Positions 57,001-63,572 of a stretch of DNA of 64,000 nt are shown in pieces (position 1 is the first letter of the stretch; the number at the start of each line of letters is the position of its first letter). Source of the stretch: Aphidius gifuensis (Eukaryota > Arthropoda > Insecta > Hymenoptera > Braconidae); assembly GCF_014905175.1 (NCBI RefSeq), contig NC_057789.1, forward strand, positions 1,240,001 through 1,304,000. Reading direction: 5' to 3'. A program made the translations under genes and the position numbers. The notes beneath the pieces were generated by a model. That model searched no databases, was not told the DNA's origin, and saw only the letters and a program-made list of their open reading frames with translations.

Positions 57001-57894
57001 ATGAAATAATATTTTATAGATATTTTTTTATTTATTAGCTTGGAAAAAATTAATAATTTATAGAATTTATGATTTTTTGCATTAATAACAAAAGGGCCTA
57101 ACTGCAATTGTTTCGAAATTTTCATTTTGTTAATAGTAAAATGGTCAGAGCTTTTTTTATTTTTTAAATTTATTGTTGTTTTATATTAATTCAAAGTATT
57201 TGCAAGATAATTGAATGAATAACAGAAGGGCTTATGTCCTAGATATTAAAATAAAAAAGGCCTATGTCCACGAAGATTGGATCTTTTGTTGGCAATTTTT
57301 TTTGTTATTAAAGGAAAAAAAGCTCACCTCCATTGATATATGCCCTTTTGTTATTAGCAATTTTTTTTTTTTTTACTAATGAAAAAAGGGCTTATCTCCA
57401 GAGACATATGCTCTTGTGTTATTAGCTTTTTATTTTTTATTAATGTTTTTTATTAATATTCCATAAAAATTAAATGAAAAATTTTTAAAATAAAAAAAGG
57501 TTTTAATTTATGGTACTTGGGCCTTTATGTGACTAAGGGAAAAAATATTTTCAAATTAAAAATGGCTTAATTTTGTAGAATTAGATACTTTTTATATTAA
57601 TTTTTCTAATTAGCTAAAAGATATAATCATAAATATTTTTAATCATCAAAATTTGTTAATTAAAATTTCAATTTTTTTTTACAGGGATTTACTAAGGAAT
57701 TTTCAACGCTAACTGCATTGATAACCCATCATTCTGTGATGCCAGAATTATTACCATGTCCATTATCATTAAGCCGTTATAATCCAAGTTTTGTAAAAAC
57801 CGACTCAAACAAAGATTTTGCTGACATTGATTCTGATCCAGATTACAACACTCTTGCTGATTTTCGAAAAATGATGGCTGATTTAAAAGACTAA
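9003..57894 (+). CDS. SH2D5-like PTB-SH2 adaptor protein, 8 exons seen, 5' end incomplete
   Basis: Likely a cytoplasmic phosphotyrosine-signalling adaptor. Exons: 9003-9072, 27076-27222, 52406-52534, 54303-54512, 54854-55290, 55990-56205, 56311-56482 and 57685-57894. All junctions are GT-AG and keep one frame, giving about 529 residues without the N-terminus. The PTB part reads SLAGIKVCSPDGN / MAHALRRISYANCEP / FSFLAREPRAHFS / CHSFITESPEQ / AEELNTIVGNAFRMAY. Next come about 285 residues of Ser/Thr/Asn/Pro-rich linker. The SH2 domain begins at APWF and has the phosphotyrosine-binding FMVRES motif and a HYLIMRTNKGYKIKGF core. The domain order, the MAHALRRI block and the end of the SH2 domain (ALITHHSVMPELLPCPL) resemble vertebrate SH2D5 as I remember it; Shc is less similar. 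A Drosophila counterpart may be PVR adaptor protein, but I am unsure. The 18-kb first intron hosts two nested genes on the other strand. The true start is not identified. Confidence 0.85.
9073..10739. other. Intron of the SH2D5-like gene, left part
   Basis: AT-rich intronic sequence. A somewhat GC-richer patch lies at 10.56-10.73 kb and contains a minus-strand donor-like site (CTGGTAAGTG), but no exon can be supported. Confidence 0.5.
12098..12496 (-). CDS. Small secreted protein, paralogue 1 (nested gene)
   Basis: A 132-residue protein of unknown function, probably secreted. Residues 1-20 (MKIIFALVILCAIIPTNLCL) are a clear signal peptide. The mature part has four cysteines, at VYC, EKC, STC and EAC, and the core ENVFLSVYC ... 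IEFPEKC. The start is the first ATG after the acceptor CAG at 12512-12514; a 5'UTR intron runs 12512-12592 with donor gtaagt. It shares many residues with the neighbour at 14137-14553 and arose with it by segmental duplication. Both lie inside the 18-kb intron of the SH2D5-like gene on the opposite strand. In a parasitoid wasp such pairs are often venom or host-interaction proteins, but no family is recognised. Confidence 0.85.
   Translation of the reverse strand: MKIIFALVILCAIIPTNLCLDQLKKPKTISVANNSKENVFLSVYCYDSSRVVHFARSRPFQGTDKGVIESIEFPEKCTYVNFYIYPEPPPGRSPGRALYRHLYRESTCLRIVKPEWYDFKFPEEACPLRESH
12593..12845 (-). other. 5' untranslated exon of secreted paralogue 1
   Basis: The exon is inferred between the TATA box at 12867-12875 and the minus-strand donor (gtaagtaat) whose first base is 12592. 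The exact start is unknown; it should lie about 30 bp downstream of the TATA box, near 12840. Confidence 0.5.
12867..12875 (-). promoter_or_regulatory. TATA box of secreted paralogue 1
   Basis: The minus strand reads CGTATAAAAAGCTAGC. The same TATA box and downstream block (GCTTGTGTAAA, then GTTxGACTCxGACT) recur upstream of the second paralogue, so this is a duplicated promoter. Confidence 0.7.
12886..13265. other. GC-richer spacer between the two duplicated blocks
   Basis: This 380-bp stretch is clearly richer in GC than its surroundings and is not part of the duplication. Both strands have open frames of about 60 codons (12948-13148 on minus; from the ATG near 12985 on plus), but neither resembles a known protein. 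It contains a CCATGGAG/CTCCATGG stem at 13149-13170. It may be a remnant of an inserted element. Confidence 0.4.
14137..14553 (-). CDS. Small secreted protein, paralogue 2 (nested gene)
   Basis: A 138-residue secreted protein with signal peptide MKIIFALVTACAVIPTNLCL. It aligns along its length with paralogue 1 (EENVFMSICC, GSDHGVMNYIEFPEKC, ECQP-like end). It keeps the four shared cysteines and adds four more (ICC, LQC, NFC, LWC), giving eight in the mature protein, which suggests extra disulfides. The start ATG directly follows a minus-strand acceptor (CAG at 14560-14562). The likely 5'UTR intron runs to a donor at 16249, so it is about 1.7 kb, against 81 bp in paralogue 1. Function is unknown; a venom or other host-interaction role is only inference. 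Confidence 0.85.
   Translation of the reverse strand: MKIIFALVTACAVIPTNLCLQPFERPKEIFVVNHSEENVFMSICCRDADNKLQCIKSASWKGSDHGVMNYIEFPEKCAYANFCIRPLSGWSSGDALWCHQFRDGGCVRMIKAWTLDRINFYIEQCPMTTSRNIPIRYT
14980..16200. repeat. Array of three roughly 375-bp palindromic repeat units
   Basis: The core AATTAATGCACCACAGCCAA occurs in + orientation near 15085, 15463 and 15835, and in reverse orientation near 15345, 15715 and 16095. The + copies are spaced 378 and 372 bp apart. Each period is thus a large inverted repeat around an AATCTATACGTTGTA-type or TTTCTATTGACAA-type centre. The array fills the 5'UTR intron of secreted paralogue 2. Confidence 0.8.
16250..16382 (-). other. 5' untranslated exon of secreted paralogue 2
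   Basis: The exon is inferred between the TATA box at 16405-16414 and a minus-strand donor gtaagt whose first base is 16249. It aligns with the corresponding block of paralogue 1 (AAAGTTT, GACTCxGACTxG). Confidence 0.5.
16405..16414 (-). promoter_or_regulatory. TATA box of secreted paralogue 2
   Basis: The minus strand reads TATAAAAAGGTAGCTTGTGT, matching the paralogue 1 promoter. A TCATTAG initiator-like sequence follows at a suitable distance. Confidence 0.7.
16421..19492. other. Intron of the SH2D5-like gene, no further feature
   Basis: AT-rich sequence with many poly-A and poly-T tracts. The open frames here are low-complexity. Confidence 0.5.
19493..20815. repeat. Tandem duplication, two units of about 710 and 610 bp
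   Basis: GTAAGAATA...GAATGAAAAAAATATAAT begins near 19493 and again near 20203, and similarity continues through ACATGTTAGATA, AATGACGTTTTAACTT and TAGCCAATGGA to the TTTAAGTG segment. The second unit is shorter and diverged. Confidence 0.8.
21748..22032. repeat. Tandem duplication, two units of about 140 bp
   Basis: AATAATTATTGAT, TTTCGCGCTTAAAAAATTAA and GTTTTTATATGAAAAATATA recur in the same order. Confidence 0.9.
23615..23990. repeat. Dispersed repeat, + copy of an inverted pair
   Basis: It matches the reverse complement of 56907-57612, with a gap of about 330 bp. Shared segments include CCCTTAGTCAC, CAATTGCAGTTAGGCCCTTT and CATCATCACGACCATTTTTA. Confidence 0.9.
24830..25450. repeat. 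Third copy of the 19.5-kb repeat
   Basis: It shares TGTTTCTCGCATG, GGACATGT, TACAAGTTCTAGCGGACGAT and AACCTGGATAAAAATT with 19.6-20.1 kb, over roughly 600 bp in the same orientation. Confidence 0.8.
27076..27222 (+). CDS. PTB exon B of SH2D5-like gene
   Basis: The 147-nt exon has acceptor tgttttag and donor gtaagc and encodes 49 residues from RVQMAHALRRISY to FITESPEQ. MAHALRRI is the best-conserved block of the SH2D5 PTB domain. It is phase 0 at both ends. Confidence 0.95.
27223..35223. other. Intron of the SH2D5-like gene, left half of intron B-C
   Basis: No exon is supported. GC-richer islands without open frames lie at 28.18-28.42, 28.65-28.79, 31.19-31.40 and 32.37-32.48 kb, and the minisatellite lies at 33.0-33.5 kb. 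Confidence 0.5.
33001..33490. repeat. TTCGA minisatellite with higher-order period
   Basis: The basic unit of about 23 bp is ATATTTCGATGGATATTTAA with variants. A higher-order unit of 116-117 bp is marked by TTTAAAGTA at 33045, 33161 and 33278. Confidence 0.9.
35224..36060 (+). promoter_or_regulatory. Possible promoter and 5'UTR region for the alternative first exon
   Basis: The stretch is more GC- and purine-rich than the surrounding intron, especially 35.27-35.68 kb, and ends at the ATG of the candidate exon. Short overlapping open frames on both strands here are low-complexity and not coding-like. No clear TATA box was found. Assignment as promoter is inference from position. Confidence 0.3.
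36061..36288 (+). CDS. Candidate alternative first exon of the SH2D5-like gene
   Basis: An ATG opens a 76-codon frame ending at a good donor (CTTGAA|gtaagat). The product starts with a basic stretch (MRRLTRKRRSLAALTV) and ends with a Cys/His cluster (YCCCRCGHTQKLE) that could bind zinc. The donor is phase 0 and joins PTB exon C in frame (QKLE then AEELN). The resulting isoform would lose PTB exons A and B but keep the linker and SH2 domain. As an internal cassette it would break the frame, so a first exon is the simpler reading. I do not recognise the peptide, and an independent short gene is also possible. Confidence 0.55.
36289..39300. other. Intron of the SH2D5-like gene, middle part
   Basis: No exon is supported. 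It has (AG)n near 37.08 kb and (CT)n near 37.19 kb, about 110 bp apart and mutually complementary. An ORF at 38.23-38.46 kb is not convincing. Confidence 0.5.
37071..37209. repeat. Complementary AG and CT microsatellites
   Basis: (AG)n at about 37078-37093 and (CT)n at about 37189-37209 could pair as a hairpin in RNA. Confidence 0.7.
39324..40166 (+). mobile_element. TIR-bounded unit containing SINE copy 1
   Basis: It starts with AATGACTTGA and ends with TCAAGTCATT, a perfect 10-bp inverted repeat. It carries about 250 bp more than the 43.66-kb copy on the left side. A second TCAAGTCATT lies 7 bp before the left end. Confidence 0.5.
39757..40045 (+). mobile_element. tRNA-derived SINE with terminal hairpin, copy 1
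   Basis: The A-box TGGTCAAGTTGG is at 39791-39802 and the B-box GGTTCGAGTCC at 39835-39845. An 18-bp stem (39963-39980 with 39996-40013, two G-U pairs) encloses TGCGTCGAAGTCGTC, followed by ATTGGCTCCAAATGCT. It lies in a larger unit bounded by TIRs (39324-40166). Confidence 0.8.
43656..44217 (+). mobile_element. TIR-bounded unit containing SINE copy 2
   Basis: It starts with AATGACTTGA and ends with CCAAGTCATT. Homology with the copy at 39.3 kb covers the sequence on both sides of the SINE, plus short external flanks. Confidence 0.5.
43840..44085 (+). mobile_element. tRNA-derived SINE with terminal hairpin, copy 2
   Basis: The A-box TGGTCAAGTTGG is at 43869-43880 and the B-box GGTTCAAGTCC at 43913-43923. 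The hairpin at about 44001-44051 keeps the GCGTCGAAGTCGTC loop but its outer stem has mismatches. Confidence 0.8.
47862..48077 (+). pseudogene. Possible decayed coding fragment
   Basis: A frame with one internal TGA (47880-47882) encodes KLLESE, then DCYANSPSSGASVESIEDVI and NPESYEISSLGQVITSPA, and runs to a stop at 48075. GC content and amino-acid composition are protein-like and unlike the surrounding intron. It is too short to name. It may be a retrocopy fragment or an exon of an unrecognised gene; no convincing splice sites flank it. Confidence 0.4.
48210..48440 (+). mobile_element. tRNA-derived SINE with terminal hairpin, copy 3
   Basis: The A-box TGGTCAAGTTGG is at 48247-48258; the B-box is degenerate (GTGTTCGAGGCC). 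The hairpin at 48364-48413 keeps a perfect AGAACAAGT/ACTTGTTCT inner stem. Confidence 0.8.
48480..48999 (+). mobile_element. Partial unit containing SINE copy 4
   Basis: Left-side homology to the 39.3- and 43.7-kb units starts near 48.5 kb without a clear left terminus. The right end is CCAAGTCATT, after which similarity to the other copies stops at once. Confidence 0.5.
48630..48865 (+). mobile_element. tRNA-derived SINE with terminal hairpin, copy 4
   Basis: The A-box TGGTCGAGTTGG is at 48663-48674 and the B-box GGTTCGAGTCC at 48709-48719. Stem arms are 48788-48805 and 48821-48838. Confidence 0.8.
49000..52405. other. Intron of the SH2D5-like gene, right part
   Basis: AT-rich, with an ATC microsatellite near 49.1 kb and a GC-richer island at 50.69-50.84 kb. 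No exon was recognised. Confidence 0.5.
52406..52534 (+). CDS. PTB exon C of SH2D5-like gene
   Basis: The 129-nt exon has acceptor tttcag and donor gtatgt and encodes 43 residues. AEELNTIVGNAFRMAYVAQ is the C-terminal amphipathic helix that closes a PTB domain. It is phase 0 at both ends, and can be reached from exon B (25 kb upstream) or from the candidate alternative first exon at 36061-36288. Confidence 0.93.
53745..54028. repeat. Foldback element, arms of about 115 bp
   Basis: The left arm 53745-53859 and right arm 53914-54028 are inverted copies: ACTTGAAAAATAACAATAAT pairs with ATTGTTGTTATTTTTCAAGT, and CCAACTTATTTT and CTTTTTCATCT match further out. The spacer is about 55 bp. A partial direct copy follows at 54.12-54.23 kb. 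Confidence 0.85.
54303..54512 (+). CDS. Linker exon D of SH2D5-like gene
   Basis: The 210-nt exon (70 codons, phase 0 at both ends) has acceptor tttttacag and donor gtataa. It encodes an Asn/Ser/Gly-rich stretch containing SWLKSRTTQGSHRGSGSS, ending in SPTLRLASVK. Its second half is notably GC-rich, unlike the flanking introns. A foldback repeat ends about 275 bp upstream of the acceptor. Confidence 0.9.
54854..55290 (+). CDS. Linker exon E of SH2D5-like gene
   Basis: The 437-nt exon has acceptor tttttgcag and donor gtaatt. It encodes a Ser/Thr-rich, low-complexity linker with acidic and TPTTPTNRP-type patches and no recognised domain. It ends in phase 2 (AG|A, Arg). Confidence 0.9.
55990..56205 (+). 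CDS. Linker and SH2-start exon F of SH2D5-like gene
   Basis: The 216-nt exon has acceptor tttgtag and donor gtaaat. It encodes a Ser-rich linker, a proline run (TPTPPPLPERTDS) that could bind an SH3 or WW domain, and then KAPWFQAGIPR, the first strand and helix of the SH2 domain. Confidence 0.9.
56311..56482 (+). CDS. SH2 core exon G of SH2D5-like gene
   Basis: The 172-nt exon has acceptor ttatttacag and donor gtaatt. It holds EGAFMVRESTSKPGCYALSL with the FLVR-type arginine, then HYLIMRTNKGYKIK, the phosphotyrosine pocket and central sheet. The arginine is intact, unlike human SH2D5, whose equivalent position I recall as degenerate, so this protein may truly bind phosphotyrosine. Confidence 0.95.
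56683..56727. other. Short hairpin in the SH2D5-like last intron
   Basis: TGAGTTTGTT and AACAAACTCA (10 bp) enclose CCCC/GGGG, a second stem. The stretch is GC-richer than its neighbours. Confidence 0.5.
56907..57612. repeat. Dispersed repeat, reverse copy, in the last intron of the SH2D5-like gene
   Basis: It is the longer version of the 23.6-kb element. The extra middle part (57.2-57.5 kb) has tandem modules of GGGCTTATCTCC ... GACATATGCTCTTxTGTTATT also found near 0.4 and 5.6 kb. Confidence 0.9.
57685..57894 (+). CDS. SH2 C-terminal and final exon H of SH2D5-like gene
   Basis: The 210-nt exon starts after ttttttacag and ends with TAA. It reads GFTKEFSTLTALITHHSV, the end of the SH2 fold, then CPLSLSRYNPSF, and an acidic tail with a SDPDYNTLADF motif that could itself be a tyrosine-phosphorylation site. 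Confidence 0.95.
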   Translation, partial: GFTKEFSTLTALITHHSVMPELLPCPLSLSRYNPSFVKTDSNKDFADIDSDPDYNTLADFRKMMADLKD

Positions 57895-58440
57895 ATAAAC
57901 AAACAAAAATAAAATCAAATAATATTTAATAAATAAACAAGTGATGTACGAGAAAATAAATTTAAAAAAAGACCATGAAAGTCACAGTGATAGAATTTAA
58001 GGTGTTTTAAATTAAGTAATTTATGCTAGAAAATTTTTTTAAAACAATATCGTGGTGTTTCGGGTGAAAAATAAATTAAATTAAAAAAGCTTTCACTTGA
58101 CTGGTTCGAGACACAAGCACAAACAAAAATCACTGCCAAGAATTTGTTCTTTTTTTTCGATATATTTTTTTTTCTTGATGATGGAACAATTAGAAAATAA
58201 ATAAATAAATAAATGTATCCACGTAAATGTATTCAGCGTGAATGTAAAAACAATATGAATTGATGTAAATGTGTTTATATGTATATAAAGTATAATTGTT
58301 AACTGGTATATTATTTAATTAAAATATAAATAAAATAATAATGTGCAAGAGATGCAAATGTAAACTCGATTGCTCGACTAAAACTAGTCTTGTACAGTGG
58401 CATTTAGTTTCAATTATCCAAAAATAAAAAAAAATATATA
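57895..58440 (+). other. Probable 3' untranslated region of the SH2D5-like gene
   Basis: AT-rich, non-coding sequence follows the stop codon. AATAAA-type signals occur many times, so the cleavage site cannot be fixed; candidates are near 57.95, 58.2 and 58.43 kb. The next feature, a DCAF13 pseudogene, is convergent. Confidence 0.5.
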
Positions 58441-58847
58441 TATACGTTTAAGAAATATATTAACGAATAAATTACTATGACGAAATCAACGGGCAAATGT
58501 CAGATCATACGCTTTTTTTAATTTGCAATTTAATGAAAATAAAAAGCTAAAAAAATGTAAACAATTTGTGTGATGATAAAAAAATTTAAAAAAACATTTA
58601 TCAATGGAAATTTAAATGTTATTCTATTCATTTGTATATCGAAATACAAAAAATAAAAAAAAAATTAAAAGCGATGCATTGTATAATATTAATAATAAAA
58701 TTATTTATTACAAAAAAAAAAACAAAAAAAAAATTGTCAATATTTATAATTTCAATCCTCAACGAATGAAAAAAATAATTTAAAAAAATTTACACAAATT
58801 ATTAATAATAATTTAAATTAAGTCTCGAAGAAATAAATAGTTTAAAA

Positions 58848-59240
58848 TTATTTTTCAACATCAATAATATGTTTAGCTGGCTCAGCAACAAATGGAACAC
58901 TTCCATGTTTCGAATGTCTACGACAATTAGCTTCTTTGGGTTTTTCTTTTTCACGTATAATTTTATATTCTGCTTGTGATTTATAAATTGGTTGAGGAAC
59001 ATGATGATGCCTAGCAGTTCTCTTGACTTGTGGATGGGCAGAAAATTTATCAATCAATGCACTGCCATAATTTAATGCAGCTTTTTCTCTGGGCTTTGAT
59101 GAATCAAGTTTTTTAGATGCAGTTGATTTCCATACACGTAAATTCGCATCTAATCATTTCTACTGATGACGTATTTATTATCAAACGACCAAGCAACGTA
59201 AATGTTCATCTGGATTACTTGATAATACTTTGATTTTCAT
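58848..59240 (-). pseudogene. Truncated, frameshifted DCAF13 (Sof1-like WD protein) pseudogene
   Basis: The minus strand begins with ATG and reads MKIKVLSSNPDEHLR, the N-terminus of DCAF13, a nucleolar WD-repeat protein of small-subunit ribosome biogenesis. It then jumps, with a frame change, to the last WD blade (VAWSFDNKYVISRND), meets an in-frame stop (TAG), shifts frame again to RVWKSTASKKLDSSKP, and ends with the conserved C-terminal tail (REKAALNYG, KFSAHPQVKRTARHHHVP, RRHSKHGSVPF). About 300 internal residues, most of the beta-propeller, are missing. No intron is visible, consistent with a retrocopy that later suffered a deletion, or a deleted duplicate. The longest open frame (69 residues) is only the tail. 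Confidence 0.9.
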
Positions 59241-60780
59241 TTTGGTTTTTTAATTTTAGTTATTAATAATTAGTGCATTATTATGAGATTTAATTATCGC
59301 GCATGTTTTTGTTTTGTTTTTATTATATTATTATTATTTATACATAGATAGCGCTACTGTAAATTCAGAAGATAAAATAAATTCCATTGTTAACAATTGA
59401 ATTTAAAATACCTATCATCATAATGATTAATTTTAACTAACTGATTAACTACTTATGAGATATTTTCCGGTAAAAAGCAGTCGGAAAAACTTAGTTATTA
59501 ATAGAGTTTAAACCTTAAACTGTAATGTTACAACATTGAGATATAAAATTGGAAAAATATACAAGGAATAAATATAAAAAAAAAATAAATCTTTTTGGAT
59601 TGTACGAAAAAGAAAATTAAAAATGGCATATCTATTAAACCGTCATATTTACGACAACCTCGTAATATTAAGAAAAATTTCGTTGATTTTTGTTAATATT
59701 ACGAGACTGTTGTGAATATGACTATATGAAAGAGGATATATGATAATTGAAGATAAACAAGTCCTTTTTATCAAGACATTGCCATATTAGTAATACATAT
59801 GTATGTAGTATGAGTATATTTTACTGGAACAAAATATTCATTAGACAAAAATTATTTGAAAGTTACTTTGTAGTATTTTGTGAACACCACTAATTTAACA
59901 GTAATATTATTTCAAAAAATTATGTCCACCACTAGCATCAACACGAACACCTGCCATACCAAAATATATGTCATATTATATGAATTAAATATATGTCATT
60001 TTAAAAATATATATAGAGCCAAGAAAAAACCATTATTTATTATTTATTAATTTTATTAAATATATTTTATATTTAGATATAATTTCTCAGATTTTTCTTT
60101 AATTTTTCTCCGATGTTTCTTTGCGATTTTACTTCGGTGAAGTACGGAGAAAATCAGAGTTATGCAGACGAAGCTAGAAAAACCATCAAAGAAAAACAAA
60201 AAAATATCAGAGAACAGTGAAGCAAAACGGAGACAAATTTTCACGACGGTACACTTGAAATCAATAAATAAATAAATGAATAATTTCTATCCATGATTTT
60301 TTTTCATCTTCATACGCTGGTTATTCTGCTAAAAAAATATAAATTTCACACAATAATTATTATAATACTAAAAAAATGTCGTTAATAATTTTTTTTCAAT
60401 AAATACAATTTTTTTTATCAATAAAAATAATAAAACTAGTCAATTGTCATCAAATTAAACCAACTACTATACTGAGTTATTGAATATTAAAATAAATACC
60501 TCAAACATATCTGCAGCTTGATAAAATTTTCGATAAAAAAAAAACAAATTAAACACGTACTATTTTTGGACGATGACATATTTTAAGAGAAAAAAAAAAT
60601 TTCAATATAATTTCTGAGAATAATTTAACACACCCAGATACTCAACAATACAAACACACCATCACGATAAAAAAATGAAAAAAAATTGATAAGATAATAT
60701 AGGTTTTTAAGCAGGTTACCGAATCAGATAAGTTTCATTTGGTGATAAATCATTGAAGCAGTTACAAGTCGATTGCAAAA
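59241..60780. other. Spacer between the DCAF13 pseudogene and the DM9 gene
   Basis: AT-rich; it contains the hairpin at 59.64 kb. The 5'UTR and promoter of the DM9 gene must lie near its right end, but no clear TATA box was found. Confidence 0.5.
59642..59722. ncRNA. miRNA-precursor-like hairpin (candidate)
   Basis: Two 30-nt arms, 59642-59671 and 59693-59722, flank a 21-nt loop. Comparing the arms, 26 positions pair perfectly, two are G-U wobbles, and two adjacent A-C/C-A mismatches form an internal bulge. The size and shape fit an insect pre-miRNA, but a short palindromic transposon remnant would look the same. Strand cannot be decided. Confidence 0.4.
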
Positions 60781-61933
60781 ATGCCAGGTAAGCAATTAAA
60801 TATTAAAAATTATTTATCAAATTATAATTTGACTCTAATTAAATTAAAAATATTACAATTAAATTTAATAAACAATTAAAAAATAGTTCAAGCAATTTTA
60901 TTTAATTAATTTTTAAAATTAATTTAATTTTTTTAAACAAAAAACCTTGAAGATTTTTATTGATTAAAAATTAAATATCTTATCTGTTTAATGTATCACT
61001 GTGCAAATAATATTTATACTTATCCTTGATGATAATTTTAAAATGAAAAAAAAAAAAAAAATAGCTTACAGATGGGTAACACGTCATGTTGGACAACCAT
61101 TGCCAGGGACAGCCGTATCAGGTGGCCGTGATACTGATGGTTCAACAATATATGTTGGTCGTGCATTTCACAATGGTGATATGGTACCAGCTAAAGTTAT
61201 TCCTGATAAACGTGCTGTGTATGTTGCTCATGGTGGTGAAGAACACTCCAAACAAGAATACGAGGTATTTAAAAAAAAAACAAATAAACCAGAATTTTAT
61301 CTAATTGTAATTAAAAATTTTATTAACATTTTGCTTGATTAATTTTAATGCAACAACAATATTCAAATGATTTTACAATTTAATTGCTTAAAAAAATGAA
61401 TAAATAATTAATCAAAATTACCAGATGATTAATTAATTTTATGCTAATATTATCAATGGAATTTCCAAGATGATGATATAATATTTTTTCAATTTAAAGT
61501 GTAGCTTTTCGATGACAATGAGATATGATTTAAACAAAAGAAAAATATAATTATAAAATTAGTATTATTGATGACTTTTTTAAAATTAATTTTTCATTAA
61601 TATTTATATAATTTATTTATATTTATTTATTGCTATTTTTAAAGGTACTTTGCCAGGGTGAATTTGCCTGGGTATTTGCAAGTAATGGTGTGATTCCTGA
61701 TGATGCTGTGGTTGGTGGTCAAACAAGTGAAGGTGAACCCTTGTACGTTGGTCGTGTCCTTCACAATGGAGCTCAAACAATTGGAAAAGTACAACCAAGT
61801 CATGGCTGTCTCTATGTAAGTAAAAACAAACAAAAAAATAAATCTATTTTTAAAAATTATTATTTTCATTTAGATTCCATTTGATGGAGAAGAGCTCAGC
61901 TTCAGAGACTACGAAGTTCTTATTAACCACTGA
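60781..61933 (+). CDS. DM9-repeat (DUF3421) protein, 145 residues, 4 exons
   Basis: Exons: 60781-60787, 61065-61264, 61645-61815 and 61874-61933, all GT-AG. The first coding exon holds only ATG CCA G; the acceptor ending at 61064 (aatag) restores MPAYRWVTRHVG. The product is two tandem DM9 repeats, about residues 5-68 and 72-142. Each has a W-V start, a GG-x(5-9)-YVGRxxHNG block, a K-V/I-x-P segment and a final Y-E/V. There is no signal peptide. DM9 proteins in insects and molluscs include the mosquito salivary/midgut PRS1 and oyster mannose-binding lectins, so a cytoplasmic or vesicle-associated lectin or immune role is likely but inferred. The length and repeat number match the common two-repeat insect form, and the gene looks intact. 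Confidence 0.95.
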
Positions 61934-63534
61934 AACAATAAAATAAAACCTTTGTTTCTACTAAAATTTAAATAACAAAAAAGAAAAAAAAATTAACAAG
62001 ATGTTTTTAAAATTTCAACTGCCAAAAAAATAAATGAATAAATTAAAATCTTTTTATTGTTATTAGTATATTTATTGTTACAAAATATGTTATTATTTCC
62101 AGGGTTGAAGAACTCAATGTGTAATATTTATTATGACAATTGCTTGACATTTATATATTTGTATTTGAATGACATAATTTCGAATGATATATCCGGTAAT
62201 TCTCCTCTTAATTTTGTATCATTTTATTCATAATATTTTGTCTCTACTGTACATAATATTTTTTTTTTGTCTTAAATTGCTATGTAACATATTTATATAC
62301 ATATTGCACACTTGTTTTTATTAATCAAATTATTAAATAAGTTGTTGAATGTCCTCGTGTTTTAACGAAAAAGTACTTGGGTAATTTCGAAAAAGAAAAA
62401 GACAATTTATAAGGTCATGGTAATTATACTAATCATGCATTTCGACAGTTGAAATTTGGATTTAATTATCAGTTGATGAATAATTTATTGACATTTGTAC
62501 AAATTTTTTTGTAATCAATCAATCTTGTTGGTTAATATTTCAACTTGTTTATTTTTAAATTATTTTTTTCTAGACATCATAAAATGGCTTTTATTTTTTT
62601 ATTTCGTAATTATTTCCTGGTTCAACAGGATACCTGCAGGATGACGACAATGATCGTTTTTATATTCACAAAAATTAGTATTTTTTTAAAAATAAAGTCT
62701 GTTATAAAACCAAGGCTAGGTTGTATAATCAATGGAAATTATTGATAATAATAGTCAATAGAAAAGTGAAAATTACAAGGATGAGTTGTATAAGAAATAA
62801 TTTTTTTTTAAACATAAAATCACAGGAAGGTGAACGTGATTTTAAGACTGGTTTTACAGGACTCTCTGGTTTTTAAAAATTAACGTTCAACGACCTTTTT
62901 TTTTTTTGTTTAATCATTGCCAAAAAATTTGCATTAAAGTTGGTTTTGAAATTGCAAAAAAAAAAAATTAAATTTATTTATTTGTACAATACAATGTTAA
63001 TGGAAATATTTTTTTAAAACTAAATATAAATTTTTATTAACAATAAAATTTCAGTTTTTATATGATTTTTTTTTTTATTGTTGTTGTAATATTTCTTGGC
63101 AAAATTTTATTTCGAATAACTTTGATAAGAAATAGCTGCTTGTTGAACAGAAGAATAATCCAACAAGTAGAATTATTTACGTTCAAAGAAAACGAATAAA
63201 TAAATTTTTAAATAACTAGTTTTATTTAAATTAAATTTTTCTCTTTTTCATTACCATGAAGAATTTCATAACAAAAAAAAAAATAATAAAAAAAAAGCTA
63301 CTCCACTCACTTTCCATGAATATAAATCCTGCGGCTGTTGATGGAATGTAGGAAGCATACTTTTGATGGGTTTTCCTTTCGCTCATATTGCTGATAATGA
63401 TGATTCCCTTTTTTTTTTTTTTTTCAAACTCTATGGTTAAATAAAAATTGCACAGTTGTTTGTGTTCAACAATCATTGATCAATTTAAAAAATAAAAGAA
63501 ATTTAAATAGGATACGAGAGTTGCTAGATGATGA

Positions 63535-63572
63535 AGAAAAAAAAAAAGAAGAAGAAGAAGAAGAAGATGGTG
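63535..63572. repeat. GAA microsatellite
   Basis: The tract has repeated GAA units with an A-rich start. Confidence 0.9.

Noticed and set aside
27076..57894. Shc adaptor
   Set aside because: Shc also has PTB then SH2, but the MAHALRRI block and the end of the SH2 domain fit SH2D5 better, and the Shc CH1 tyrosine motifs were not seen.
58802..59053. 83-residue minus-strand frame overlapping the DCAF13 tail
   Set aside because: It is in a different frame from the recognisable DCAF13 residues and has no similarity of its own.
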